This document shows positions 19,776-27,282 of a stretch of DNA of 32,274 bases, in pieces. The position numbers and the translations under genes are program-made. The stretch's first letter is position 1; every line of letters begins with the position of its first letter. The notes beneath the pieces were generated by a model. It was not told the origin of the DNA. It made no database searches and saw only the letters and a list, made by a program, of their open reading frames with translations. The DNA comes from Frankia sp. (GTDB lineage: Bacteria > Actinomycetota > Actinomycetes > Frankiales > Frankiaceae): NCBI GenBank assembly GCA_019689615.1, contig JADGHD010000003.1:1-32274 (forward strand). Direction: 5' to 3'.

Positions 19776-20515
19776 CCGTGGTGATGACGGCCGACCCGCG
19801 GCGGGACTCGACGCTCGCCCGCCGGGCCTACCAGCTGACCCGGGCCTACCCCAGGGTCGGCGGCCGGCGGGTGCGCGCCGAGCTGCTCACGCTGGAGCTT
19901 GGCCTGACCGACGCCCGGGTCGATGGGCTCGCGCCGGCGGTGGTCACCGCGCTGCCCTGCCGGAGCAGCCGCCTGTGCCTTCCCGGCCGCATCGAGCGGG
20001 TGGGCGAGCGGGTCGCCACCGCCGACGTCGTGCACCTCGTCGGCCACCGGGCCGTGCTCACCGTGCTCGGCTACCGGGCCGCCTGCCGGCTGCGGGTGCC
20101 GTACGTGCTGTCGCCCGGCGGGTCGCTGCCCGCCCCCCGGCTCGCCCGGCCGCTGGCGCGGGCGTTCGACGCCGCCGTCGGCGCCCGGATGGTGCGCCGG
20201 GCCGCGGCGGCCGTCGTGGCCAGCGCCGCCGAGGCCAGCGACCTCGTCGTCGGCGGCTGGGCAGCACCCGACGTCGAGGTGATCCCGGACGGGGCGGAGC
20301 CCGGTGGCCTCGGCGGCGGCCGGTCGCCACGCGGCCGGTACACCTGGGACGACGCCGCAGCCCGCTACCTGGAGCTGTTCGCCAGGATCGCGCGCCCGGC
20401 GATCCCGGCACCCGCCGGCCCACCGGCGCCGGGGCCGGCGCTCGGCACGCCCCGCGCCAGCGCGGACGAGCCGGCCAGGCTCACGGCGGCCGACGCCACG
20501 GACGGCGGCTCCTAG
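19763..20515 (+). CDS. GT4-like glycosyltransferase lacking the donor domain
   Basis: The first ~178 residues resemble the acceptor domain of GT4 glycosyltransferases: RIVTVVMTADPRRDS, then VVHLVGHRAVLTVLGYRAA, VPYVLSPGGSLP, and AAAVVASAAEASDLV running into VEVIPDGAEP. In a full GT4 this IPDG/IPNG point is followed by about 160-180 residues of nucleotide-sugar domain with EX7E. Here it jumps within ~14 residues to YTWDDAAARYLELFARI, which looks like the final helix of such enzymes. The protein has 250 residues instead of 370-410. An internal in-frame deletion is the simplest reading, so catalysis is unlikely. Start GTG 19763 follows GAGGGGG by nine bases and overlaps the kinase-like gene. It may be a pseudogene. 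Confidence 0.65.
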   Translation: MRIVTVVMTADPRRDSTLARRAYQLTRAYPRVGGRRVRAELLTLELGLTDARVDGLAPAVVTALPCRSSRLCLPGRIERVGERVATADVVHLVGHRAVLTVLGYRAACRLRVPYVLSPGGSLPAPRLARPLARAFDAAVGARMVRRAAAAVVASAAEASDLVVGGWAAPDVEVIPDGAEPGGLGGGRSPRGRYTWDDAAARYLELFARIARPAIPAPAGPPAPGPALGTPRASADEPARLTAADATDGGS

Positions 20516-20961
20516 CTCGCGGTGTCCCGTGGCGCGGGGCCCCGGCGCTGCTCGCGCGCCGGGCCGGGCTGGTCGGTGCCGCAGGTGGGGCAGGTGATGA
20601 CCCTGGCGGTCGCGGGCACCGTCAGCCGGGCGGCGCAGGGGCGGGTGAGCCGGTGCAGCGGCCAGCGGCGGCGGACGCGCCCGCGGCAGATGACCGCGGT
20701 GTCGCGGGCTGGCTCGTCGCCGACGACGCGAGGGTGGACGGTCGCGCACACGCCGCAGACCACCTCCGGCGGCGAGCCGACGAGGGTGGGGTCGCTGGCG
20801 GTGACGGAGAAGACCTGGATCTCGGCCAGGTGCGGGGCCGGCGCCTCGCACACGTCGCAGTGGATGTAGCGCACGGACAGTGGGCCGACGCGGCCCCACT
20901 CGCGCGCGATCGCGCCCAGCACGGCCGGGAGGTCCCCACCCACCGGCCCGGTCTGCCCCAT
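20512..20961 (-). CDS. Cysteine-rich zinc-ribbon protein, function unknown
   Basis: I do not recognise this 149-residue protein's family. It has eight cysteines: C35xxC38 (HCDVC), C69xxC72 (VCGVC), C92 and C109, and C124xxC127 (TCPTC-type ITCPTCG). These could bind two zinc ions in ribbon or rubredoxin-like knuckles. The middle is Arg-rich (RGRVRRRW), which would suit nucleic-acid contact, and the tail is polar. Start ATG 20961 gives MGQTGPVGGDLPAVLGAIAREWGRVGPL, a likely helix; the ribosome-binding site is poor. It converges on the truncated glycosyltransferase, and the two stop codons share the tetranucleotide CTAG (20512-20515). It lies 86 bases downstream of the DUF4232 lipoprotein. Confidence 0.7.
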   Translation of the reverse strand: MGQTGPVGGDLPAVLGAIAREWGRVGPLSVRYIHCDVCEAPAPHLAEIQVFSVTASDPTLVGSPPEVVCGVCATVHPRVVGDEPARDTAVICRGRVRRRWPLHRLTRPCAARLTVPATARVITCPTCGTDQPGPAREQRRGPAPRDTAS

Positions 20962-21047
20962 GAGCCCATCGTCACACCTGACCCCCGCCGGGGGGCACGG
21001 AACGGGCGTACCGCGCCATCCCGGTCAGCGTCGGCGTGGACGCCCGG

Positions 21048-21725
21048 TCAGTCGTGGCTTGTGAAGGCGCCGACGAGCAGCTGGGTGACGCCCGTGGACA
21101 CGCAGGCCGACGCGCCGTTCGGCAGGTCGACGAGGACGGTGCCGGCGCTGCCCGCCGGGGCGACCCGCAGCGCGTCGGCCGGGCGCAGCTCGCTCGCGGC
21201 CACGCAGCCGGGCAGCGTGCCGGGCTGGGTGAGCCGCAGCTCGGCCACCGCCTGCCCGCCAGGCGGGACGGTGACCGGTGGCGCGTCGGGCCCGCCCTTG
21301 CCCGGGTCCTCCTCGGCCGGCGCGCCGAGGCGGGCGCCGGCGGCGTCGACGTACTCGACCGTGGGGTAGCCGGACAGCTGGCAGGCGGTGCCGCCGCGGT
21401 TGACGAGCACGATGTTGGCGTAGGTGTGCCCGACCGCGCCGTCGATGTCCTCCAGGGTCCCGGTGAGGTTCTGGGCCGCGCACACGCCCTGCTCGGGCAC
21501 GGCTGGCGGGGTGGTGGCGCCGGGGCCGGCCAACGTTTCCGGCTCGTCGCCAGTGGTCGCGGCCGGCGCCGGGCCGGTGGCGCCGCCCTCGGGGGCGTCC
21601 ACGACCGCGGTCCGCTCGTTCGAGCCGGAGCCCGTGACGGGATCACCGCACCCGGCCACCAGCGCAGCGAGCGCGGCGAGGAGCACTATGGCTGGGCCAG
21701 TCGCCCAGATCCGACCCGTCCGCAT
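21048..21725 (-). CDS. DUF4232 lipoprotein
   Basis: This 225-residue predicted lipoprotein has the lipobox ALVAGC with the lipidated Cys at 26. A Pro/Ala/Gly/Thr linker runs to about residue 78. The DUF4232-like beta domain that follows has QGVCAAQNLTGTLEDIDGAVGHTYANIVLVNRGGTACQLSGYPTVEYVDAAGARL and later cysteines (LPGCVAAS, GASACVS) that could form two disulfides. The role of this actinobacterial domain is unknown. Start ATG 21725 is preceded by AAGGAG six bases upstream. The next gene on the strand, the zinc-ribbon protein, is 86 bases downstream and may be cotranscribed. Confidence 0.82.
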   Translation of the reverse strand: MRTGRIWATGPAIVLLAALAALVAGCGDPVTGSGSNERTAVVDAPEGGATGPAPAATTGDEPETLAGPGATTPPAVPEQGVCAAQNLTGTLEDIDGAVGHTYANIVLVNRGGTACQLSGYPTVEYVDAAGARLGAPAEEDPGKGGPDAPPVTVPPGGQAVAELRLTQPGTLPGCVAASELRPADALRVAPAGSAGTVLVDLPNGASACVSTGVTQLLVGAFTSHD

Positions 21726-21923
21726 CGCGGGCTCCTTCCCGTCGTGTCACATCTGACGCACCGCAAGCGACCGACGACGGAGAGGACCGTATCCGGGCCA
21801 AGGCGGTCAGGGAAGTTCCACGCGCCGCTGCGACGTGTCGCCGTCAGTGACGATTGGGCAAGTCGGGCGTGCCGTGCCCGAACCGCGCCCCGTGGGCGGC
21901 AGGGGACACCGCGGCGAGCGCGG

Positions 21924-23027
21924 CTACCTGGTCCGCGCGAGCTCGGCCGCGGCGGCGGTGAGCCAGCGCCGCGGGTCGGTGATCGCCGCCGGCACGCCAC
22001 CGGCCAGGTCGGCCAGGGCCAGCGCGGCGGGGACCGCGGGCGGTGGCGGCGCGGCGAGCTGGCCGGCGACCAGCAGCACGGGCACGCCAGGCTGGCCGGC
22101 CAGGCGCACGACGTTGCCCACGACCTTGCCGGACAGCGAGGTCGGGTCGAACCGGCCTTCGCCCGTGATCACGACGTCGGCCTCGGCCAGTGCGGCGGGC
22201 AGGCCGGCCAGGGCCGCGACCGTCTCGGCGCCGGGGACGAGCCGGGCGCCCCACCCGGCGGCCAGGCCGTAGCCGGTCCCGCCGGCCGCGCCGGCGCCCG
22301 GGGCTGCCGGGTCGCCGCCGAGCAGCGCCGCCAGCCGGGCGAGGCCTTCCTCCAGCAGGCTGATGTCGGCCGGGGATGCGCCCTTCTGCGGCCCGAAGAC
22401 GGCGGCGGCCCCGCGCGGGCCGAGCAGCGGCGCGTCGACGTCGACCAGGCAGAGCACCCCGTCGGGCGGTGCTGGGCGCAGCGCGGCGCGGTCGATGGCG
22501 GCCAGCCGGCGCAGCGCGCCGCCGCCGGGGGGCAGCTCGGCGCCGGTCTCGTCGAGGAACCGGGCGCCGAGCGCGCGCAGCGCCCCGGTGCCGCCGTCGG
22601 TCGAGGCCGAACCGCCGAGCGCGACCACCACCCGCCGGGTGCCCGGGTCGGCGACGGCGGCGGCGAGCAGGTCGCCGAGGCCGACCGTGTGCGCGCCCAG
22701 CGGGTCGCGCCGGTCCCCGAGCAGCGGCAGGCCGCTGCCCCTGGCCAGCTCGACCACGGCGGTGCCGTCGGGCAGCTCCAGCCAGTCGGCGTCGACCACC
22801 CGCCCGTCCGGGCCCGTCGCCCGCACGCGGCGGCGGGTGGCGGCCGGCTGGGCCGTGGCGAAGACGTCGAGCGTGCCCTCCCCGCCGTCCGCGAGCGGCA
22901 GCAGCCGCACCTCGTCGCCCGGGCGCACGGCGTGCCAGCCGGCGGCCAGCGCCGCCGCCACCTCGTCGGCGGGCAGCGACCCCTTGAAGGAGTCCGGCGC
23001 GATCACCACGGTCAGCTGGTCGGCCAC
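21924..23027 (-). CDS. Glycerate kinase (GarK/GlxK type)
   Basis: This 367-residue enzyme phosphorylates D-glycerate with ATP, feeding glycerate from glyoxylate or photorespiration-like salvage into lower glycolysis. Hallmarks are the N-terminal VVIAPDSFKGSL, PLADGGEGTLD, the glycine-rich VVVALGGSASTDGGTGALRALGARF, FGPQKGAS and VITGEGRFDPTSLSGKVV. Length fits type I glycerate kinases. The GTG at 23027 is used; ATG codons just upstream are out of frame. The ribosome-binding site is weak. It lies 72 bases after the adenosine deaminase gene on the same strand, so the two may share a transcript, though no metabolic link is obvious. Confidence 0.93.
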   Translation of the reverse strand: MADQLTVVIAPDSFKGSLPADEVAAALAAGWHAVRPGDEVRLLPLADGGEGTLDVFATAQPAATRRRVRATGPDGRVVDADWLELPDGTAVVELARGSGLPLLGDRRDPLGAHTVGLGDLLAAAVADPGTRRVVVALGGSASTDGGTGALRALGARFLDETGAELPPGGGALRRLAAIDRAALRPAPPDGVLCLVDVDAPLLGPRGAAAVFGPQKGASPADISLLEEGLARLAALLGGDPAAPGAGAAGGTGYGLAAGWGARLVPGAETVAALAGLPAALAEADVVITGEGRFDPTSLSGKVVGNVVRLAGQPGVPVLLVAGQLAAPPPPAVPAALALADLAGGVPAAITDPRRWLTAAAAELARTR

Positions 23028-23099
23028 CGGCTCATCATGGCCGCGCGGCCGCGGCCCGCCGCAACCGGCCGCCCGCCCGGTCCTGGCCGGGGTGCCGGG

Positions 23100-24089
23100 C
23101 TAGCTGGCCGGGCTGGCCAGCCAGGCGTCGATGCCGGCGAGGGCCCGCTCGCGGACGTCGGCCGGGGCGGCCCCGCCGATGATCGAGCTACGGGCGCACT
23201 CGGCGAGCTGCTCGTCGGTCAGGCCGAGCTCGGCGCGGCACAGCTCGTACTCCTGGAGGCAGTTCGGCCCGAAGACGAGCGGGTCGTCGGCGTTGATCGA
23301 GCAGCGCACGCCGGCGGCGAGCAGCGCCGGCAGCGGGTGCTCGGCCAGCGAGGGGACCACCGACAGCTGCAGGTTCGAGGTCGGGCACACGTCCAGCACG
23401 GTGCCGCGCTCGGCGAGCACCTCGACCAGCGCCGGGTCCTCGATGGAGCGGACGCCGTGCTGCAGCCGGTCCGCGCCGAGCACGTCGATCGCGCCGCGCA
23501 CCGAGGCCGGGCCGTCGAGCTCGCCGGCGTGCGGCGTCGAGAGCAGGCCGTTGTCCTTCGCGTAGCGGAACGCGTCGACGAACGGCTCGGGCGGGTAGCC
23601 GTTCTCGTCGTTGTGCAGGCCCAGGCCGACCACGCCGGCGTCGCGGAACCGGACCGCGGTCTTGGCCACATCGACGGCCTGCTCCGGGGTGTCGAGCACC
23701 CGGTCGACGGCGGCCATCCAGCGCACGGTGACGCCGTGGCGGGCGCCGGCCTCCTCGCCGCGGGCGATCACGGTCTCCCATGCGGCCTCGGCCGAGCCGA
23801 AGATCTCCAGGTACGGGTAGGGCCAGAAGCTCGGCTCCAGGTAGACGACGCCGTCGTTCGCCGCGTCCTCGACGACCTCGTCGACCAGCCGCTCGAAGTC
23901 GGCGCGTTCACGGAACAGCGGCAGGATGCCCCCGATCACCTCGCCGAAGCCGCCGAACTCCGTGAACCCCGTCGTGCGCGGGGTCGGGACGCCGCTGCGG
24001 GCCGCGAGGCCGGCCAGCATCGAGGGGCGCATGCCCAGCTCGAGGTGCAGGTGCAGATGCCCCTTGGGCAGGTCATGAAGGCTTCTCAT
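23100..24089 (-). CDS. Adenosine deaminase family hydrolase
   Basis: This 329-residue metal-dependent amidohydrolase probably deaminates adenosine or a related purine nucleoside. The first metal pair is in LPKGHLHLHLELGMRP. Further ligands and catalysts are STPHAGE (His and Glu), RLQHGVRSIEDP and SINADDPLVFG (metal aspartates), with the substrate-side VCPTSNLQL. Two residues differ from the common LPKxELHLHLEGxLRP pattern: His replaces Glu before the metal pair, and the EG becomes EL. Substrate may therefore differ from adenosine. ATG 24089 has GGAG five bases upstream; the GTG at 24095 has no proper spacing to it. Confidence 0.85.
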   Translation of the reverse strand: MRSLHDLPKGHLHLHLELGMRPSMLAGLAARSGVPTPRTTGFTEFGGFGEVIGGILPLFRERADFERLVDEVVEDAANDGVVYLEPSFWPYPYLEIFGSAEAAWETVIARGEEAGARHGVTVRWMAAVDRVLDTPEQAVDVAKTAVRFRDAGVVGLGLHNDENGYPPEPFVDAFRYAKDNGLLSTPHAGELDGPASVRGAIDVLGADRLQHGVRSIEDPALVEVLAERGTVLDVCPTSNLQLSVVPSLAEHPLPALLAAGVRCSINADDPLVFGPNCLQEYELCRAELGLTDEQLAECARSSIIGGAAPADVRERALAGIDAWLASPAS

Positions 24090-24392
24090 GCTCACTCCTC
24101 AGCCGCCGCGTCAGCCGCCGCGCCGCCCGCTGGCGGCATCCTGCGTTGACGGTACGAAGCGCGCGCGGCCGGCCGAAAGATCGCGACGGGGGATTTACCG
24201 GGCGGTTACGTAGTCGCAGCGTAGGTCGCGCCGCCGCGCACTCCGTGCGCGTTCGGTCGTCGGGTGGCGGACAGGTCTCGACAGCCGCGGCAAAAAAGTG
24301 CTATCACTTTGATAGATCAAGGATGGCTACCGGGCACCGCCCGCTGGGCACGGTCTGGCGGGCGCGGTGGCCAGTACGTCGAGGAGGCCGAG
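24090..24392. other. Intergenic region between the deaminase and SPFH genes
   Basis: This 303-bp divergent spacer contains the palindrome CGCGCAC-TCC-GTGCGCG (24235-24251). It also contains the AT-rich overlapping palindromes at 24295-24315, given separately. Between 24180 and 24230 lie AT-richer bases (ggggatttaccg, ggttacgtag) that could hold the deaminase promoter. An open frame running from here into the SPFH gene has no ribosome-binding site and I do not count it as coding. Confidence 0.5.
24295..24315 (+). promoter_or_regulatory. Overlapping palindromes upstream of the SPFH operon
   Basis: AAAGTG-CTAT-CACTTT (24295-24310) and CTATCA-CTT-TGATAG (24301-24315) are two perfect inverted repeats sharing ten bases. 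In a genome this GC-rich such an AT-rich double palindrome is unlikely to be random. It lies 78 bases before the SPFH start. The ribbon-helix-helix protein encoded in the operon is a natural candidate to bind it, by inference. Confidence 0.6.
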
Positions 24393-25334
24393 ATGACGAG
24401 CGGCGCTGACCCGTCGACCGGGCAGGTGGAGATGCCCGAGCCGCGGGTGACCGAGCGGACGATGACCGGGGCGTCCGGGCTGTGGCGGTTCCTGTGGTTC
24501 CTGCTCGTGGTGCTGGTCGGCACCGTCATGATCGTGCTGGGCGGGGTACTGATCGACAACGACAGGCCAGCCGCCGGCGGGCCGGTGCTGGGCGTGGGCC
24601 TGATCGTCGCGCTCGCCGGCGTGGTGTGCCTGTGTGGGCTGACCGCGGTCGCACCCGGTGAGGCGCGGGTGGTGACGCTGTTCGGCCGCTATGTCGGCAC
24701 GATCCGCAAGCCCGGCCTGTGCTGGGTGAACCCGTTCACCCAGCGGCGCAAGGTCTCGACCAGGATCCGCAACCACGAGACCGGGGTCGCGAAGGTCAAC
24801 GACGCCGACGGCAACCCGATCGAGATCGCCGGGGTCGTGGTCTGGCAGGTCGCGGACACCGCCCAGGCGGTCTTCGAGGTGGACGACTTCCGGGAGTTCG
24901 TCGCCATCCAGACCGAGACCGCGGTGCGGCACATCGCCACCCGCTACCCCTACGACGCGCACGACTCCGGCGCCATGTCGCTGCGGGAGAACGCGGACGA
25001 GATCACCAGCCAGCTCTCCAGCGAGATCGCGAACCGGGTGGCGTCCGCCGGTGTCGAGGTGATCGAGTCCCGGCTCACCCGGCTCGCCTACGCGCCCGAG
25101 ATCGCCCAGGCGATGCTGCGCCGCCAGCAGGCGAACGCCGTGGTCGCGGCGCGCACCCGGATCGTCGAGGGCGCGGTCGGCATGGTCGAGTCGGCGCTGG
25201 CGCGGCTGGAGCACGAGGACGTCGTCGAGCTCGACGAAGAGCGCAAGGCGACCATGGTCAGCAACCTGCTCGTCGTGCTGTGCAGCGAGCAGGCCACCCA
25301 GCCGGTGGTGAACGCCGGGTCGCTCTACAACTGA
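24393..25334 (+). CDS. SPFH domain membrane protein (slipin/flotillin-like)
   Basis: This 313-residue protein has two N-terminal hydrophobic segments ([23 protein letters not shown]-like and [17 protein letters not shown]). The SPFH domain begins at [18 protein letters not shown] and PGLCWVNPF, and continues through [27 protein letters not shown] proteins form membrane scaffolds or cages that organise lipids and proteases. The C-terminal part is helical ([30 protein letters not shown]) with charged heptads suited to oligomer formation. Start ATG 24393 has GAGGAGG five bases upstream. The next gene, a ribbon-helix-helix protein, follows after nine bases, then the GPP34 gene. No NfeD-type partner is present. 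Confidence 0.92.
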   Translation: MTSGADPSTGQVEMPEPRVTERTMTGASGLWRFLWFLLVVLVGTVMIVLGGVLIDNDRPAAGGPVLGVGLIVALAGVVCLCGLTAVAPGEARVVTLFGRYVGTIRKPGLCWVNPFTQRRKVSTRIRNHETGVAKVNDADGNPIEIAGVVVWQVADTAQAVFEVDDFREFVAIQTETAVRHIATRYPYDAHDSGAMSLRENADEITSQLSSEIANRVASAGVEVIESRLTRLAYAPEIAQAMLRRQQANAVVAARTRIVEGAVGMVESALARLEHEDVVELDEERKATMVSNLLVVLCSEQATQPVVNAGSLYN

Positions 25335-25343
25335 TCCAGGGCC

Positions 25344-25724
25344 GTGACGGAGCGGAAGAAGATCCTGCTGCGACTCGACCCGGTCGTGCACGACGCGATC
25401 GCTCGCTGGGCCGGGGACGAGCTGCGCAGCACCAACGCGCAGATCGAGTTCCTGCTGCGCAGCGCGCTGGCCGCGGCGGGCCGCCTGCCGACCGGCGTGG
25501 GCCGACTCCCGATGCGGGGTCGGCCCCCCAGGTCGAGACCCGAGACCGAGACCGGCGCCAGCCCGCCCACCGCTGGCGGCGGCGCGGACGCGGCCGAGGA
25601 CTCCGGGGGCAGCGCCGACGCCGGCACCGAGAACTCCACCGCCACCGCCGCCGAGGGCGACGGCACCGGGGACAGCGGCGGGGGCGGCACCGCCGGCCCG
25701 GCCAGGCCGACGGACCCCGACTGA
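25344..25724 (+). CDS. Ribbon-helix-helix (Arc-like) protein
   Basis: This 126-residue protein starts with a compact ribbon-helix-helix domain: strand KKILLRLD (5-12), helix PVVHDAIARWAGDEL (13-27), turn RSTN and helix AQIEFLLRSALAAA. This is the Arc/MetJ pattern, with strand residues Leu8, Arg10 and neighbours as DNA contacts. Residues 46-126 are Pro/Gly/Ser/Thr/Glu-rich and probably disordered. GTG 25344 starts it; the ribosome-binding site is weak, so coupling to the SPFH gene nine bases upstream is likely. There is no toxin gene beside it, so it is more likely an operon regulator than an antitoxin. Its target may be the palindrome at 24295-24315. Confidence 0.8.
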   Translation: MTERKKILLRLDPVVHDAIARWAGDELRSTNAQIEFLLRSALAAAGRLPTGVGRLPMRGRPPRSRPETETGASPPTAGGGADAAEDSGGSADAGTENSTATAAEGDGTGDSGGGGTAGPARPTDPD

Positions 25725-25757
25725 CGACGAGCATCCCGACGAGTCCAGGAGCACGCC

Positions 25758-26429
25758 GTGGAACTGCCCACCTCCCTCGCGGCCCAGCTGTACCTGCTCA
25801 CGTACGACCCGGAGAAGGAGCGGATGGCCAGGGCGACGTTCCTCGGCCCAGGGCTGCGCGCCGCCGCGCTGTTCGAGCTCCTGCGCGACGGCCGGGTCGC
25901 CGACGAGGGCGGCAAGGTGGCCGTGCGGCCCGAGGTGCGCCGGCGGGCCGGCGCCCCGGCCGCCGTGGGCGCGGGCGACCCGCTGCTCACCCGGGTGGCC
26001 GAGCAGCTCGAGGGCTCGGCCCGGCCGCGCTCGTGGGCGCACTGGATCGGCCGGGACAACCGCGGGAGCACCCTGGCCGTGCGCGACCAGCTGGTCGCTG
26101 GCGGCTGGCTGCGGCTGGAGCAGGACGTGGTGCTCGGGATCTTCCCGCACACCACGGCGCGCGCCCGCGACCACCGGCTGGTGCGTGGCCTGCTCACCGA
26201 GGTGCGCCGGGCGCTGCGCGGCGACACCCCCGTCGGCCAGCTACCGGACCAGACCAGGGCGCTCGCCGCGCTCGCCGTGGCGGCGGAGCTCGGTCCGGTG
26301 GCGAACGGCCGGGAGCGGCGGGCCTACCGGGAACGCGCCCGTGCGCTCGCCGAGGTCCTCGGGCCCGTCGACCCGGCGCTGCGGCGCGTGATCCGGATCC
26401 ACAAGGCGGCCTCCAGCAGCTCCGGCTGA
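25758..26429 (+). CDS. GPP34 (GOLPH3/Vps74-like) family protein
   Basis: This 223-residue protein resembles the GPP34 family, whose eukaryotic members bind phosphatidylinositol-4-phosphate and retain Golgi glycosyltransferases. Seen here are LAAQLYLLTYDPEKERMA, the helix ALFELLRDGRVADEGGKVAV, SWAHWIGRD, VRDQLVAGGWLRLEQ and FPHTTARARDHRLV, followed by a helical C-terminal half (TRALAALAVAAELG). These follow the family's domain order. GTG 25758 is preceded by CAGGAG at suitable spacing and lies 33 bases after the ribbon-helix-helix gene. Lying with an SPFH protein suggests a membrane-surface role, but what bacterial GPP34 proteins do is not known to me. Confidence 0.85.
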   Translation: MELPTSLAAQLYLLTYDPEKERMARATFLGPGLRAAALFELLRDGRVADEGGKVAVRPEVRRRAGAPAAVGAGDPLLTRVAEQLEGSARPRSWAHWIGRDNRGSTLAVRDQLVAGGWLRLEQDVVLGIFPHTTARARDHRLVRGLLTEVRRALRGDTPVGQLPDQTRALAALAVAAELGPVANGRERRAYRERARALAEVLGPVDPALRRVIRIHKAASSSSG

Positions 26430-26513
26430 CGGACCGGTGGCCAGACCGGCGCCGCGTTTGCCGTCCGGTTGGGCAGCGGGGGTCGGGCCCGGCGTGCGTC
26501 ATGTGGGGATCGG

Positions 26514-26576
26514 CGTCCGCCTGTTGCCGGGTGACGTCCGCCTGTTGCCGGGTGACGTCCGCCTGTTGCCGGGTGA
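26514..26576 (+). repeat. Three perfect 21-bp direct repeats before a response-regulator gene
   Basis: Three identical head-to-tail 21-base units lie at 26514-26534, 26535-26555 and 26556-26576, each starting CGTCCGCC and ending GCCGGGTGA. They end ten bases before the GTG start at 26587. Twenty-one bases is two helical turns, so proteins bound to each copy would sit on one face of the DNA. The closing GGTGA of the last copy may also act as the ribosome-binding site. If an upstream GTG were used, the units would encode VRLLPGD three times. Confidence 0.95.
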
Positions 26577-26586
26577 ATGGAACGCT

Positions 26587-27246
26587 GTGCTCGTGCGTGT
26601 CGTGCTCGCGGAAGATCTTGCCCTGCTGCGTGACGGGCTGGTGCGGCTGCTCACCGCGTACGAGTTCGAGGTGGTGGCGGCCGTCGACAACGCGCCCTCG
26701 CTGGTCCGGGCGCTGACCTCGGACCCGCCGGACGTGGCGGTCGTGGACGTGCGGCTGCCGCCGACGTTCACCGACGAGGGCCTGCGGGCCGCGATCGAGG
26801 CCCGCACCGCCATCCCCGGGCTGCCGGTCCTCGTCCTGTCCCAGGACGTGCAGCCGCTGTACGCCCGTGAGCTGCTGGCGAGCCCGGGCGGTGGGGTCGG
26901 TTACCTGCTCAAGGATCGGGTCGCCGACGTCGGGCAGTTCGTCGACGCGGTGCGCCGGGTCGCGGCCGGTGGCTCGGCGATGGACCCGGAGGTGGTCGCC
27001 GAGCTGCTGACCCGCCGGGCCAACGACGAGCCGCTGGCCGCGCTGACCCCGCGGGAGCGTGAGGTGCTCGGCCTGATGGCCGAGGGCCGGTCGAACGCCG
27101 CCATCGCCAACCGGCTGTTCATCACCGAGAAGGCGGTCGGCAAGCACACCAACAACATCTTCAGCAAGCTCGGTCTGGAGCAGTCCGGCGACGACAACCG
27201 CCGCGTGCTCGCCGTCCTCGCCTACCTCAACGCCACCCCTGGCTGA
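26587..27246 (+). CDS. NarL/LuxR-type response regulator
   Basis: This 219-residue two-domain regulator has a receiver with the acidic pair Glu9-Asp10 (LAED), the phosphoacceptor Asp54 (AVVDVRLPP), Ser85 and Lys109 (YLLKDR). The LuxR helix-turn-helix is LTPREREVLGLMAEGRSNAAIANRLFITEKAVGKHTNNIFSKL (153-195), with all the usual contacts. No histidine kinase is next to it, so it is an orphan here. I start at GTG 26587 because the receiver strand begins there; GTG 26593 and in-frame GTGs upstream (for example 26503) are possible. Three perfect 21-bp repeats end ten bases before it, a likely place for autoregulation. It converges on the amidase gene. Confidence 0.92.
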   Translation: MLVRVVLAEDLALLRDGLVRLLTAYEFEVVAAVDNAPSLVRALTSDPPDVAVVDVRLPPTFTDEGLRAAIEARTAIPGLPVLVLSQDVQPLYARELLASPGGGVGYLLKDRVADVGQFVDAVRRVAAGGSAMDPEVVAELLTRRANDEPLAALTPREREVLGLMAEGRSNAAIANRLFITEKAVGKHTNNIFSKLGLEQSGDDNRRVLAVLAYLNATPG

Positions 27247-27282
27247 CCGGCACGCGCGGGCGGCGAGCCGGCAGCCGGTCAG
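27243..27282. terminator. Bidirectional hairpin carrying both stop codons
   Basis: CTGACCGGC (27243-27251) and GCCGGTCAG (27274-27282) are perfect 9-bp arms with a 22-base loop. The TGA of the response-regulator gene lies in the left arm and the TGA of the convergent amidase gene lies in the right arm. Confidence 0.6.

Noticed and set aside
21036-24149. 1037-codon plus-strand frame across the lipoprotein, glycerate kinase and deaminase genes
   Set aside because: Longest frame in the window but low-complexity and antisense to three real genes.
25344-25724. Antitoxin of a toxin-antitoxin pair
   Set aside because: The ribbon-helix-helix domain fits, but neither neighbour resembles a toxin; they are SPFH and GPP34 proteins.
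26437-26586. N-terminal extension of the response regulator through the 21-bp repeats
   Set aside because: The receiver fold starts at 26587, the extension has no conserved content, and upstream GTGs lack ribosome-binding sites. Kept only as an alternative.
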